A stretch of 64,000 nt of DNA, from the NCBI RefSeq assembly GCF_024347595.1, contig NZ_AP025507.1:1-64000 (forward strand), given 5' to 3'. This DNA comes from Vibrio pomeroyi (GTDB lineage Bacteria; Pseudomonadota; Gammaproteobacteria; Enterobacterales; Vibrionaceae). Positions 27,664-36,075 of this stretch are shown piece after piece; the stretch's first letter is position 1, and every line of letters starts with the position of its first letter. Both the position numbers and the translations under genes were made by a program. The notes beneath the pieces were generated by a model. It did not search any database. It saw only the letters and a list, made by a program, of their open reading frames with translations, and was not told where the DNA came from.

Positions 27664-29568
27664 ATGATCACGACATTGATCAATCAAGATTTGATTAAGC
27701 TTTCGCTTAACGCCAATTCCAAAGAAGACGTATTTAAAGAGCTGATAGACGTGCTGTACGCACAAGGTCGAATTTCAGACAAAACACAGTTTCTTGCCGA
27801 CATTAAAGCGCGAGAAGAACAAGGCAACACAGGGTTTGAAGAAGGCATCGCCTTACCACACGCGAAAAGCAGCGCAGTGATCAAACCTGCAGTTGTTATC
27901 GGTGTCCACAAAGAAGGAATCGAGTACGGCGCCGATGATGGTCAGCCTTCAAAACTGTTCTTTATGATTGCCTCTCCCGATGGCGGCGACAATCACCACA
28001 TCGAAGTATTGGCAGAGCTTTCTTCAAAACTGATTGAAGAAGGCTTCATCGAAAACTTCATGAATGCCGACTCCGAGCAAACCGCATTAGAGCTACTGCT
28101 TACCAAACCTGAACCTACTGAAACTGAAACCAATGTTGAGAAACAATGCTTCATTATTGGTGTGACAGGTTGCCCGGCTGGCGTGGCGCACACTTATCTG
28201 GCAGCAGAAGCGCTAGAGAAAGGTGCAGCAGCACTTGGCTACGATGTTAAGGTCGAAACCAACGGCTCTATCGGCGTTAAAAACAGCCCCACTCAAGAAG
28301 AAATTGAACGCGCAGACGCGATTGTCGTCGCTTGTGACAAGCAGGTCGACATGGTTCGCTTTGCTGGCAAACGCGTTATCTGCACCAACGTAAAAGCACC
28401 TATCAAAGACGCGCAAGGCTTGATCAAACAAGCACTCAACGCGCCAAGTTACCAAGCAGAACCAGCATCGACCAACCAATCCGTTGCCGAAAAAGCATCG
28501 CAAGCGCGTTCAGACCTTTACCGTTACTTGATGAATGGCGTATCACACATGATTCCATTCGTGGTGACGGGCGGTCTTTTGATTGCCCTAGCCTTAGCTA
28601 TTGGCGGTGAGCCAAGTGAATCTGGCATGGCGATTCCTGCTGGCAGCATGTGGAACCAGATCCTAGAAGTCGGTGTAGTTGCCTTCACCCTGATGATCCC
28701 GATTTTGGCTGGCTACATTGCTTACGCGATTGCTGACCGCCCAGCTCTAACCCCAGGTTTGATTGGCGGCTGGATCGCCAACAACGGTTCTTTCTACGGC
28801 GCTGATGCTGGTACAGGCTTTATTGGCGCAATCATCGCAGGTCTATTAGTCGGTTACTTTGTTAAGTGGATTACCTCGTTTAACTACCACAAATTCGTTC
28901 AACCACTTGTGCCTATCATGATCGCTCCGATCACTGGCTCTCTATTTATCGCAGGTCTTTTCATCTTCGTAATTGGGGCTCCAATTGCTGGATTGATGGA
29001 TGCGCTTACAGCCCTACTTACTAGCATGAGCACAGGCAACGTGGTTCTGCTTGGTATTGTCCTTGGTGGCATGGCTGGTTTCGATATGGGCGGACCATTC
29101 AACAAGGTGGCGTTCCTATTCTCGGTCGGCATGATTGCTAGCGGTCAAACTCAATTCATGGGTGCAATGGCATGTGCAATTCCTGTCGCTCCACTGGGTA
29201 TGGCTATCGCAACCAGACTTGGCCGTAAGTTCGACCTATTCGAATCGTCTGAGATTGAAGCAGGTAAAGCAGCAGGCGCGATGGGCTTAGTGGGTATCTC
29301 TGAAGGTGCGATTCCTTTCGCGGCTCAAGACCCGATGTCAGTTATCCCTGCCAACGTACTGGGTTCAATGACGGCTGCGGTTATGGCGTTCTCATTTGGT
29401 ATTACCAACAGCGTTGCTCACGGTGGTCCTGTGGTCGCTCTACTCGGTGCAATGAACTACCCAATGCTGGCACTTCTGTGTATGGCGTCAGGTGCGGGCG
29501 TGACTGCGGTTACTTGTATCGCGCTTAAAAATCTACGCAAAGCCAAGCTAACAGCAGCAGCGGCTTAA
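27664..29568 (+). CDS. PTS mannose/fructose-type permease, fused IIA-IIB-IIC (634 aa)
   Basis: The order here is IIA, IIB, IIC, unlike the A-C-B protein at 20620. IIA spans about 1-150 with H66 in GIALPHAKS. IIB spans about 160-255 with C170 in GVTGCPAGVAHT. IIC spans about 275-620 (RYLMNGVSHMIPFVVTGG and GMAGFDMGGPFNKVAF). The protein takes phosphate from HPr and brings the hexose in as a sugar phosphate. Because manA follows by 85 bases, the sugar is most likely mannose, giving mannose-6-P. As I recall, VC1826 of V. cholerae is the counterpart. The start has AGGGG at 27653, inside a hairpin. Confidence 0.93.
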   Translation: MITTLINQDLIKLSLNANSKEDVFKELIDVLYAQGRISDKTQFLADIKAREEQGNTGFEEGIALPHAKSSAVIKPAVVIGVHKEGIEYGADDGQPSKLFFMIASPDGGDNHHIEVLAELSSKLIEEGFIENFMNADSEQTALELLLTKPEPTETETNVEKQCFIIGVTGCPAGVAHTYLAAEALEKGAAALGYDVKVETNGSIGVKNSPTQEEIERADAIVVACDKQVDMVRFAGKRVICTNVKAPIKDAQGLIKQALNAPSYQAEPASTNQSVAEKASQARSDLYRYLMNGVSHMIPFVVTGGLLIALALAIGGEPSESGMAIPAGSMWNQILEVGVVAFTLMIPILAGYIAYAIADRPALTPGLIGGWIANNGSFYGADAGTGFIGAIIAGLLVGYFVKWITSFNYHKFVQPLVPIMIAPITGSLFIAGLFIFVIGAPIAGLMDALTALLTSMSTGNVVLLGIVLGGMAGFDMGGPFNKVAFLFSVGMIASGQTQFMGAMACAIPVAPLGMAIATRLGRKFDLFESSEIEAGKAAGAMGLVGISEGAIPFAAQDPMSVIPANVLGSMTAAVMAFSFGITNSVAHGGPVVALLGAMNYPMLALLCMASGAGVTAVTCIALKNLRKAKLTAAAA

Positions 29569-29652
29569 GCCATTTCAACTCCAATGGCTTGAGCCCTCTA
29601 CCCTACTGTTTTTAGTAGCTAATAGTTTTTAGGAACGAATAGAGCTCAAGCC

Positions 29653-30894
29653 ATGTTTCCCTTCATGGTGATTTCGATGTCTGATTTTTCTTTAGTGAAC
29701 GATTCGTTCGTACAACGTTTTTTCTACCCTATGACCAACGTGATTCAAAACTACGCATGGGGTAGCCCTTCTTCGTTTAACCAACTGTTTGGTATTGATA
29801 ACCAATCTGGTGAGCCGCAAGCGGAGATCTGGATGGGGGCTCACCCGAATGGTTGCTCAATGGTGAACGACAACGGGCAGCAGACCACATTATCGAGCTT
29901 GATTTCTAAGAACCTAAACCTGTTTTTAAGCGAGAAAGTGGCGAGTCGTTTTGGCGAACTGCCGTACCTATTCAAAGTGTTAGCTGCTGAGAAAGCACTC
30001 TCTGTTCAAGTACACCCAAACAAACAACAAGCCGAATCTGGCTATGCACTAGAAGAGCAGCAAGGTATTCCGATTACAGCGGGCAACCGTAACTACAAGG
30101 ATCCTAATCACAAGCCAGAACTGGTGTATGCCCTAACCGACTACACGGCGATGAATGGCTTTAGGTCAATCAGCGAGATCCTTGAGCACTTCCACTACCT
30201 CGATATTCCTGAGTTACATTCGATGGTTAACGACCTCGCGGGCGATCAAACACCCAATGGCTTAGCCGTCTTTTTTGCGAGCTTACTGTCTTTGGAAGGT
30301 GAACAAAAAGGAATGGCGCTTGCCATGTTGATCATGAAGGCCAAGCTTTCTGATAAACGAGTATTCCAATTGATTTCAGAACTGGAAGATCAATATCCAG
30401 GTGATGTCGGCCTGTTTGCACCGTTGCTATTGAATGTGATCACCCTAAAGCCAGGGCAAGCTATGTATCTGGATGCTGAAACGCCCCACGCTTACATCAA
30501 GGGCACAGGCTTAGAGATCATGGCGAACTCAGACAATGTGCTGCGTGCCGGGTTAACACCTAAGTACATGGACGTGAATGAGCTTGTCTCTTGTACTCGA
30601 TTTAATGAAAAGCCTGCGGATAGATTACTGCTCAGCCCGATTGAGCAAGGTGATGTGATGGAATACGAAATTCCAGTCGAAGATTTTAAGTTCTCTATCG
30701 TGCAGAATTCTCACCAGAGAAAGATCACCACCGAAGGTGCCGAGATCCTATTGCCGCTCGACGAATCCATGGTGCTCACTCATCAATGTGGTGAAACCTG
30801 TGTAATAGAGAAAGGCCAGTCGGTGTTTATTCCTGCTTATGCTGAGAGTTACAAACTTGATTGCGTTGGCCGAGTAGCGCGCGCTTACAGCTAG
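29653..30894 (+). CDS. manA: Mannose-6-phosphate isomerase, class I (413 aa)
   Basis: A zinc enzyme that interconverts mannose-6-P and fructose-6-P. Class I hallmarks are seen: IQNYAWGS (about 31-38), EIWMGAHPNG, QVHPNKQQAESG (zinc ligands Q and H near 119-121), NYKDPNHKPE and LEIMANSDNVLRAGLTPKY. It follows the IIA-IIB-IIC PTS gene by 85 bases, so transport and metabolism of mannose are probably co-expressed. The start is uncertain: the ATG at 29653 has GAG nearby, but family alignment suggests that the first 20-26 residues (before MTNVIQNYAWG, 29731) are extra. A terminator follows. Confidence 0.93.
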   Translation: MFPFMVISMSDFSLVNDSFVQRFFYPMTNVIQNYAWGSPSSFNQLFGIDNQSGEPQAEIWMGAHPNGCSMVNDNGQQTTLSSLISKNLNLFLSEKVASRFGELPYLFKVLAAEKALSVQVHPNKQQAESGYALEEQQGIPITAGNRNYKDPNHKPELVYALTDYTAMNGFRSISEILEHFHYLDIPELHSMVNDLAGDQTPNGLAVFFASLLSLEGEQKGMALAMLIMKAKLSDKRVFQLISELEDQYPGDVGLFAPLLLNVITLKPGQAMYLDAETPHAYIKGTGLEIMANSDNVLRAGLTPKYMDVNELVSCTRFNEKPADRLLLSPIEQGDVMEYEIPVEDFKFSIVQNSHQRKITTEGAEILLPLDESMVLTHQCGETCVIEKGQSVFIPAYAESYKLDCVGRVARAYS

Positions 30895-30921
30895 CTTTCT
30901 AACAACTCAGAACACACTCTT

Positions 30922-30948
30922 CATGCCCTGCTTTTGCGGGGCATTTTT
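30922..30948 (+). terminator. Terminator after manA
   Basis: TGCCCTGC and GCGGGGCA flank a TTTT loop and are followed by T5. Confidence 0.8.
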
Positions 30949-31031
30949 GTTTCTACAGCTCTTTTCTTCCCAAAGAAAGTTATTTCAGCACCGAAATACA
31001 TCCTCAAATATGACCCATCTCACACTGGATG

Positions 31032-31047
31032 AATGATGTAAATCACA
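31032..31047. promoter_or_regulatory. CRP-like site upstream of the split PTS genes
   Basis: AATGA-N6-TCACA matches the CRP consensus TGTGA-N6-TCACA at 8 of 10 fixed bases and lies about 113 bases before the IIA start. This suits catabolite control, but it is a consensus match only. Confidence 0.4.
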
Positions 31048-31159
31048 CTTAATTTTGCTGGATACAAATGTACAGTGAAGGGCTTTTATTTGCTATTTCA
31101 CGAATCGAGTTAATCCATTAATTTTAATTCAAGAACTTCAATAGTAAATGAGTTAATAA

Positions 31160-31600
31160 ATGATCACACAGCTAACTAACGTCAACTTAATTAATAACAA
31201 CCTTCAAGCGAATAATAAAAAAGAACTGTTTGAAGAATTGGCAGGTATGTTATTTGAGAACAACCGAATCAGTAATAAAGAAGCCTTCTTGTCAGACATC
31301 GAAATTCGTGAATCTCAAAGCATCACCTCAATGGACGGCATCGCTTACCCACACTCGAAAAGCAAGGCAGTAACAGAGCCTGCAATTGCGGTCGGTGTTA
31401 AGCGCGAAGGTATTGAGTATGGCGATGAAGACGGCATTAATCCAACCGTGTTTTTTATGATTGCTTCACCAGATAACGGTGCTGACCATCATATTTATGT
31501 ACTACAAGAACTATTTGGGAAATTCAGTGATGAATTTATCCAAAATATCCATAACGCAAAAGATGAACATCAAATCCTTAATATTTTAATTAATTCATAA
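31160..31600 (+). CDS. PTS IIA protein, fructose type (146 aa)
   Basis: A stand-alone IIA domain with the phospho-histidine at about residue 64 in DGIAYPHSKS and the later FFMIASPDNGADHHI. The start at 31160 has only a weak ribosome site. It is 13 bases from the IIC-IIB gene, so the two form a complete split permease. Compared with the fused A-C-B protein at 20620-22485, the pair looks like the same architecture cut between IIA and IIC. As I recall, V. cholerae VC1820 is the counterpart. Confidence 0.9.
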   Translation: MITQLTNVNLINNNLQANNKKELFEELAGMLFENNRISNKEAFLSDIEIRESQSITSMDGIAYPHSKSKAVTEPAIAVGVKREGIEYGDEDGINPTVFFMIASPDNGADHHIYVLQELFGKFSDEFIQNIHNAKDEHQILNILINS

Positions 31601-31613
31601 GGCGTAAACAATT

Positions 31614-33041
31614 ATGAGTACCCTAGCAAATCAAGCTACGAATACCAGTAGCAATTCGAATAATAAGAATAGTAGTAGCGACTATAAAAAACTCCTTAGT
31701 ACCATGAAAGGTCACCTGCTTTTTGGTACATCACACATGCTACCTTTCATTGTAGCCGGTGGTGTTCTGTTGGCTCTAGCAGTCATGGCATCGGGTAAAG
31801 GTGCGGTTCCAGCAGATGGCTTGCTGGCAGACATCTCTAACATCGGTATCAAGGGCCTTGTTCTTTTCCCAATCATTCTTGGCGGCTTTATTGGTTACTC
31901 AATTGCGGATAAACCAGCACTAGCACCAGCAATGATCTCTTCAGGCATCATGGCAGACATGGGTGGCGGCTTCCTTGGCTGTATCGTGGCTGGCTTCATC
32001 GCAGGTGGCGTGGTGCTTCAACTTAAGAAGATCCCACTGTCTACCAACATGACAGCACTAGGTGCTTACTTCATCTACCCGCTTCTAGGCACATTAATCT
32101 CTGCAGGTATCGTACTGTGGGGCATCGGTGAACCAATCAAACTGTTCATGTCTTCAATGAACGAGTTCCTAGCTTCAATGGCTGGCGCATCTAAGATGGT
32201 TCTGGGCACAATCCTTGGTGGTATGACGGCATTTGATATGGGCGGTCCGATCAACAAAGTGGCAACCCTATTCGCTCAAACTCAAGTAGACACACAACCG
32301 TGGCTAATGGGTGGCGTAGGCATCGCGATTTGTACACCACCTCTAGGCATGGCATTGGCAACTTTCCTCTTCAAAAACAAGTTCTCTAAACAAGAACAAG
32401 AAGCAGGTAAAGCAGCGGCAATCATGGGTTCTATCGGTATCTCTGAAGGTGCTATCCCGTTCGCAGCGAACGACCCAATGCGCGTACTTCCTTCAATCGT
32501 TGCTGGTGGTATCGTGGGTTGTGTGTTTGGCTTCATGACAGACGTTCTATTGCACGCACCTTGGGGCGGCCTAATCACTGCGCCAGTATCAAGCAACATT
32601 CCAATGTACGTAGTGGGAATTGCACTTGGCTCGCTAACCACAGCGGTTATCGTTGGCTTCTGGAAACCAGTCGCAGTAGAAACAGAAGAAGACATGGTTG
32701 AAGCGGCGCCAGTTCAAGCTCAAACGGCTCCTTTAGCAGGCGAAGGCGAGTACGACATCGTAGCAGTAACATGTTGCCCTTCTGGTGTTGCGCACACCTT
32801 CATGGCAGCGAAAGCACTGGAAAAAGCAGGCTTAGCGGCAGGCCTTAAAATTAAGGTAGAAACACAAGGTCAAAACGGCATTCAAAACCGCATCACCGAC
32901 CTAGATGTGGCGAACGCGAAGCTGGTTATCTTGGCTCACGATATTCAAGTGAAAGACGCTCACCGCTTTGCAAACGCAAACGTGATTGAGTGTTCAACCA
33001 AAGAAGCGATGAAGAAAGCCGCAACACTGGTCGTCGCATAA
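31614..33041 (+). CDS. PTS fructose-type permease, IIC-IIB (475 aa)
   Basis: Residues about 30-350 are the IIC membrane part (KGHLLFGTSHMLPFIVAGG). The C-terminal 96 residues are IIB, with phospho-cysteine C388 in VTCCPSGVAHT, and a Gln/Ala-rich linker lies between them. Long parts of IIC (for example TAFDMGGPINKVATLFAQTQ) are the same as in the fused protein at 20620, so the two are recent paralogues. The substrate is likely fructose or a related hexose. As I recall, V. cholerae VC1821 is the match. A short hairpin without a T run follows at 33069-33092. Confidence 0.92.
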   Translation: MSTLANQATNTSSNSNNKNSSSDYKKLLSTMKGHLLFGTSHMLPFIVAGGVLLALAVMASGKGAVPADGLLADISNIGIKGLVLFPIILGGFIGYSIADKPALAPAMISSGIMADMGGGFLGCIVAGFIAGGVVLQLKKIPLSTNMTALGAYFIYPLLGTLISAGIVLWGIGEPIKLFMSSMNEFLASMAGASKMVLGTILGGMTAFDMGGPINKVATLFAQTQVDTQPWLMGGVGIAICTPPLGMALATFLFKNKFSKQEQEAGKAAAIMGSIGISEGAIPFAANDPMRVLPSIVAGGIVGCVFGFMTDVLLHAPWGGLITAPVSSNIPMYVVGIALGSLTTAVIVGFWKPVAVETEEDMVEAAPVQAQTAPLAGEGEYDIVAVTCCPSGVAHTFMAAKALEKAGLAAGLKIKVETQGQNGIQNRITDLDVANAKLVILAHDIQVKDAHRFANANVIECSTKEAMKKAATLVVA

Positions 33042-33101
33042 CCCAACGTCAAGTTAGCTCCTAACTCTAGAGCCCGACCCCCTAAGGGCTCTATGAGCTC
33101 G

Positions 33102-33878
33102 TTACATGCTCTTCAGTCCCCACTTCTCAGCGGTTTGCTTGAAGAAACCTTGCGTCTTTTTCAATTCAACCCAGTGGTTAATGTAGTTAATCCAAACCTG
33201 ATCATCTTGTGGTAGTAACATCGCAATTGGAGTTGGTTTACGTGGCTCTTTCACCGGAACTATCGCGAGTTGTTTAAACTTCTCGACTAAGGTTGCAGCC
33301 TCTACGTTTGAAGTCACGGAGACATCGGCGCGGCGAGCTAAAAGCTCTTGGAAATCCCGTGCTGGCGCTTCAATCACGATGTGTTGTGCCGATGGGAAAA
33401 AGTCCTTCACCATTTTTTCTTGTACTGTGCCGAGCGTGGCGGCAACTTTGATTTCTGCTTTGTCAAAGTCACTCCAATCAGAGAACTTCTCTATGTCTTT
33501 CTTTTGCACAACAGGGACGAAAGCCAGATAGAAATAGGGTTGGCTGTACCCAGCGACTTTTGCTCGAGACATGTTGAGCGATGCGCTGCCAGTCACGTCG
33601 TATTTGTTGGCTGTGATGCCATTCACCAAGGTTTTCCAGTCTGTTGCGACGTATTCCACTTTAACGCCTAGGTCCTTAGCCAACTCAGTCGTGACATCGA
33701 TATCAAAGCCGCGGTAGCTATTGGTCGCTGGATCCTTCATTGTCATTGGGTTCCAATCCCCAGTTGTACCAACGCGAAGAACTCCGGCATCGAGTATCTC
33801 CTGCAAACGACTTTGTGCATGTGCAATTTGTGTAAAAGCAAGTAAGCACATTCCTAATGCAATTAAGCTTTTCTTCAT
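33102..33878 (-). CDS. Amino-acid-type ABC substrate-binding protein, family 3 (258 aa)
   Basis: The signal peptide (residues 1-21, ending IAHA) is followed by a bacterial extracellular solute-binding family 3 domain, from VLRVGTTGDWNPMTMKDP to the end. The VLRVGTTGD and YRGFDIDVTTELAKDLGV motifs are shared with both polar amino-acid binding proteins and cyclohexadienyl dehydratase (PheC), so an enzyme cannot be excluded. It is divergent from an amino-acid ABC permease gene 124 bases away. No ABC ATPase of the amino-acid type lies beside it. Confidence 0.85.
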   Translation of the reverse strand: MKKSLIALGMCLLAFTQIAHAQSRLQEILDAGVLRVGTTGDWNPMTMKDPATNSYRGFDIDVTTELAKDLGVKVEYVATDWKTLVNGITANKYDVTGSASLNMSRAKVAGYSQPYFYLAFVPVVQKKDIEKFSDWSDFDKAEIKVAATLGTVQEKMVKDFFPSAQHIVIEAPARDFQELLARRADVSVTSNVEAATLVEKFKQLAIVPVKEPRKPTPIAMLLPQDDQVWINYINHWVELKKTQGFFKQTAEKWGLKSM

Positions 33879-34002
33879 TTTTTATTCCTTCAAAGAATGC
33901 TGATTTCTAAGTGATGAATGTAGATATTCTTCTTAATTATTAACCATTAAACAGATTTGGTTGTTAACATGGCAATAACAAATGGAGTTTTTGGGAGTAA
34001 AT

Positions 34003-34743
34003 GTGAACTATCGTCACTTATCGCTAGTTTCTCTGCTGTTTCTGACAGGATGTTCAGATTACCAATGGGGATGGTATGTACTCGACCCGTCGACGGAGCA
34101 GGGGCGAACTAACATTCAGTTTTTGATGGCTGGTTTTAGCGAGACTATTCAGGTTTCGTTGCTAAGCATGTTTTTTGCTATGGCTCTGGGTCTATTGGTC
34201 GCCTTTCCAGCGCTTTCTAGTTCTCCAATACTCAGGGGGATTAATCGACTTTACGTAGAGGTGATGCGTTCTATCCCTGTATTGGTATTGCTATTGTGGG
34301 TGTATTACGGAATGCCGACATTACTCGATGTCTCTTTGAACCACTTCTGGGCAGGGGTAATCGCATTGACCATTGCCGAGAGCGCCTTTATGGCAGAAGT
34401 GTTCCGTGGGGGGATTCAAGCGATTAATCGTGGCCAACATGAAGCGGCCGAATCCTTGGGATTGACCTATTGGCAAAAAATGCGATTGGTTATCCTACCG
34501 CAGGCATTCCGTCAGATACTGCCGCCCTTGGGCAATCAGTTTATTTATATCCTCAAGATGAGCTCGCTAGTGAGTGTGATTGGTTTGAGTGATTTAACAA
34601 GGCGAGCAAATGAGCTGGTGGTGAACGAATATTTACCTTTAGAGATCTATACGTTTCTGGTTTTGGAGTACCTTGTTCTTATTTTGGTCGTATCGCAAGC
34701 GGTTCGTTGGCTAGAAAAAAGGATTGCGATTCCGAGCCATTAA
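34003..34743 (+). CDS. Amino-acid ABC transporter permease with a lipobox-like N-terminus (246 aa)
   Basis: The main part is a HisM/GlnP-type inner-membrane permease (AGVIALTIAESAFMAEVFRG, with an EAAESLGLTYWQKMRLVILPQAF coupling loop). The first 20 residues read like a lipoprotein signal (LVSLLFLTGCSDYQWGW, with LTGC as a lipobox), which is odd for a permease and may be an export or anchor signal fused to it. The GTG at 34003 is chosen because GGGAG sits five bases upstream; the ATG at 33982 lacks a ribosome site. The likely partner is the binding protein next door; an ATPase must come from elsewhere. Confidence 0.85.
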   Translation: MNYRHLSLVSLLFLTGCSDYQWGWYVLDPSTEQGRTNIQFLMAGFSETIQVSLLSMFFAMALGLLVAFPALSSSPILRGINRLYVEVMRSIPVLVLLLWVYYGMPTLLDVSLNHFWAGVIALTIAESAFMAEVFRGGIQAINRGQHEAAESLGLTYWQKMRLVILPQAFRQILPPLGNQFIYILKMSSLVSVIGLSDLTRRANELVVNEYLPLEIYTFLVLEYLVLILVVSQAVRWLEKRIAIPSH

Positions 34744-34832
34744 ATGGTTCTAACCCTCAAGAGTGTTTAGCTATCTCCAACAAAAAAGCCTCGAGCACAA
34801 AACCGAGCTCCTGTTGATACTCCCCCTAAGAA

Positions 34833-34860
34833 AAATCCCCACTCATCTGAGCGGGGATTT
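34833..34860. terminator. Bidirectional terminator between permease and UgpC-like gene
   Basis: AAATCCCC(A/G)CTC and GAGCGGGGATTT form a stem in the convergent spacer and A/T tracts flank both sides. Confidence 0.75.
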
Positions 34861-34888
34861 CTTTATTTTGACTCTTCGACACATCGAC

Positions 34889-36019
34889 TTATTCAGTCAA
34901 TGCTTCTTCTGTCTCTAGGTCGAACAGTTGGCACTGTGAGGTATTGAAATGCAGCACCGTCTCTTCACCACTGTTTGCCGTGCGATCGGCATCGAAAGGC
35001 ACGCGCGCCACCAGCTTATCAGCACCCAGTTTAAAGTAGAGATACAGCTCATTCCCCATCGACTCGACCACATCCAGCCTGTGCGTTTGAGTATTTACCT
35101 CAGATAAAGGCGCATCGTGATTAGCCAGTTGAATGTGTTCTGGGCGAACACCAAACCATACCCACTCGCCCGACTTATCACGAGCAATAGTCTGCTTATC
35201 TTGTGGCAGTGTCCAACGAGTGCCACTTTCAGAGACCACGTTCATCACGCCATCAATCTCATCCAACCTTACCTTGAGAAGATTCATCGCTGGCGAACCA
35301 ATAAAGCCCGCGACAAACTTGTTTGCTGGGTATTGATAAAGGTTCATTGGCGTATCGACCTGCATGATCTCACCTTGATTCAACACACAGATACGGTCAC
35401 CAAGGGTCATGGCTTCCACCTGATCGTGTGTCACGTAGATCATGGTGGCGTTCTGCCCTTCTTGCTTAAGATTGTTGTGCAGCTGCGCAATGCTGACTCG
35501 CGTTGAAACTCGCAGCTTCGCATCCAAGTTAGACAAAGGCTCATCAAACAAGAACACATCTGGTTTACGAACCATCGCACGACCAAGCGCCACACGCTGC
35601 CTTTGACCGCCCGACATTTCACCTGGCTTGTTATCTAACAAGTGCTCAATGTCTAGTGTCTTGGCAGCTTCTTCGATACGTTCAGTGATTTCGCGCTTTG
35701 GCAGCTTCTGCTGCTTAAGACCAAAAGCCATGTTGTCGTATACCGACATATGCGGGTAAAGTGCGTAGTTCTGAAACACCATAGAGATGCCACGATCTTT
35801 AGGTGGCAGCTCATTCACACGCTTATCGCCAATGTAGACATCGCCTTCTGAGATATCTTCAAGGCCTGCGATCATACGAAGTGTCGTAGATTTTGCGCAG
35901 CCAGACGGCCCAACAAACACCATAAACTCACCTTCGCGAATATTCAGATCGACACCGTGCACGGCCTTAAAACCATTTGGGTAAGTTTTCTCTACCCCTC
36001 TCAGTGTGACTTCAGCCAT
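34889..36019 (-). CDS. Sugar/glycerol-phosphate-type ABC ATPase, UgpC/MalK-like (376 aa)
   Basis: Residues about 1-240 form the nucleotide-binding domain. Walker A is GPSGCAKS (37-44, with Ala where Gly is usual), the Q-loop is near VFQNYALYPHM, the signature is MSGGQRQRVALGRA, and Walker B is VFLFDEPLSNLDAKL. Residues 240-376 are the TOBE regulatory part. It would power the permeases encoded upstream in the same operon (39685-41540), which also holds PHP and HAD genes. It is the last gene; a gap of 56 bases separates it from the HAD gene. Confidence 0.92.
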   Translation of the reverse strand: MAEVTLRGVEKTYPNGFKAVHGVDLNIREGEFMVFVGPSGCAKSTTLRMIAGLEDISEGDVYIGDKRVNELPPKDRGISMVFQNYALYPHMSVYDNMAFGLKQQKLPKREITERIEEAAKTLDIEHLLDNKPGEMSGGQRQRVALGRAMVRKPDVFLFDEPLSNLDAKLRVSTRVSIAQLHNNLKQEGQNATMIYVTHDQVEAMTLGDRICVLNQGEIMQVDTPMNLYQYPANKFVAGFIGSPAMNLLKVRLDEIDGVMNVVSESGTRWTLPQDKQTIARDKSGEWVWFGVRPEHIQLANHDAPLSEVNTQTHRLDVVESMGNELYLYFKLGADKLVARVPFDADRTANSGEETVLHFNTSQCQLFDLETEEALTE

Positions 36020-36075
36020 AACCTGTCCTTAAATCAATTCGTTAAATACTATCTTTCAATCTGTCGTGAAACGTT

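Noticed and set aside
33069..33092. Hairpin AGAGCCC/GGGCTCT after the IIC-IIB gene called as terminator
   Set aside because: No T run follows, so I left it as a note in that gene's entry.
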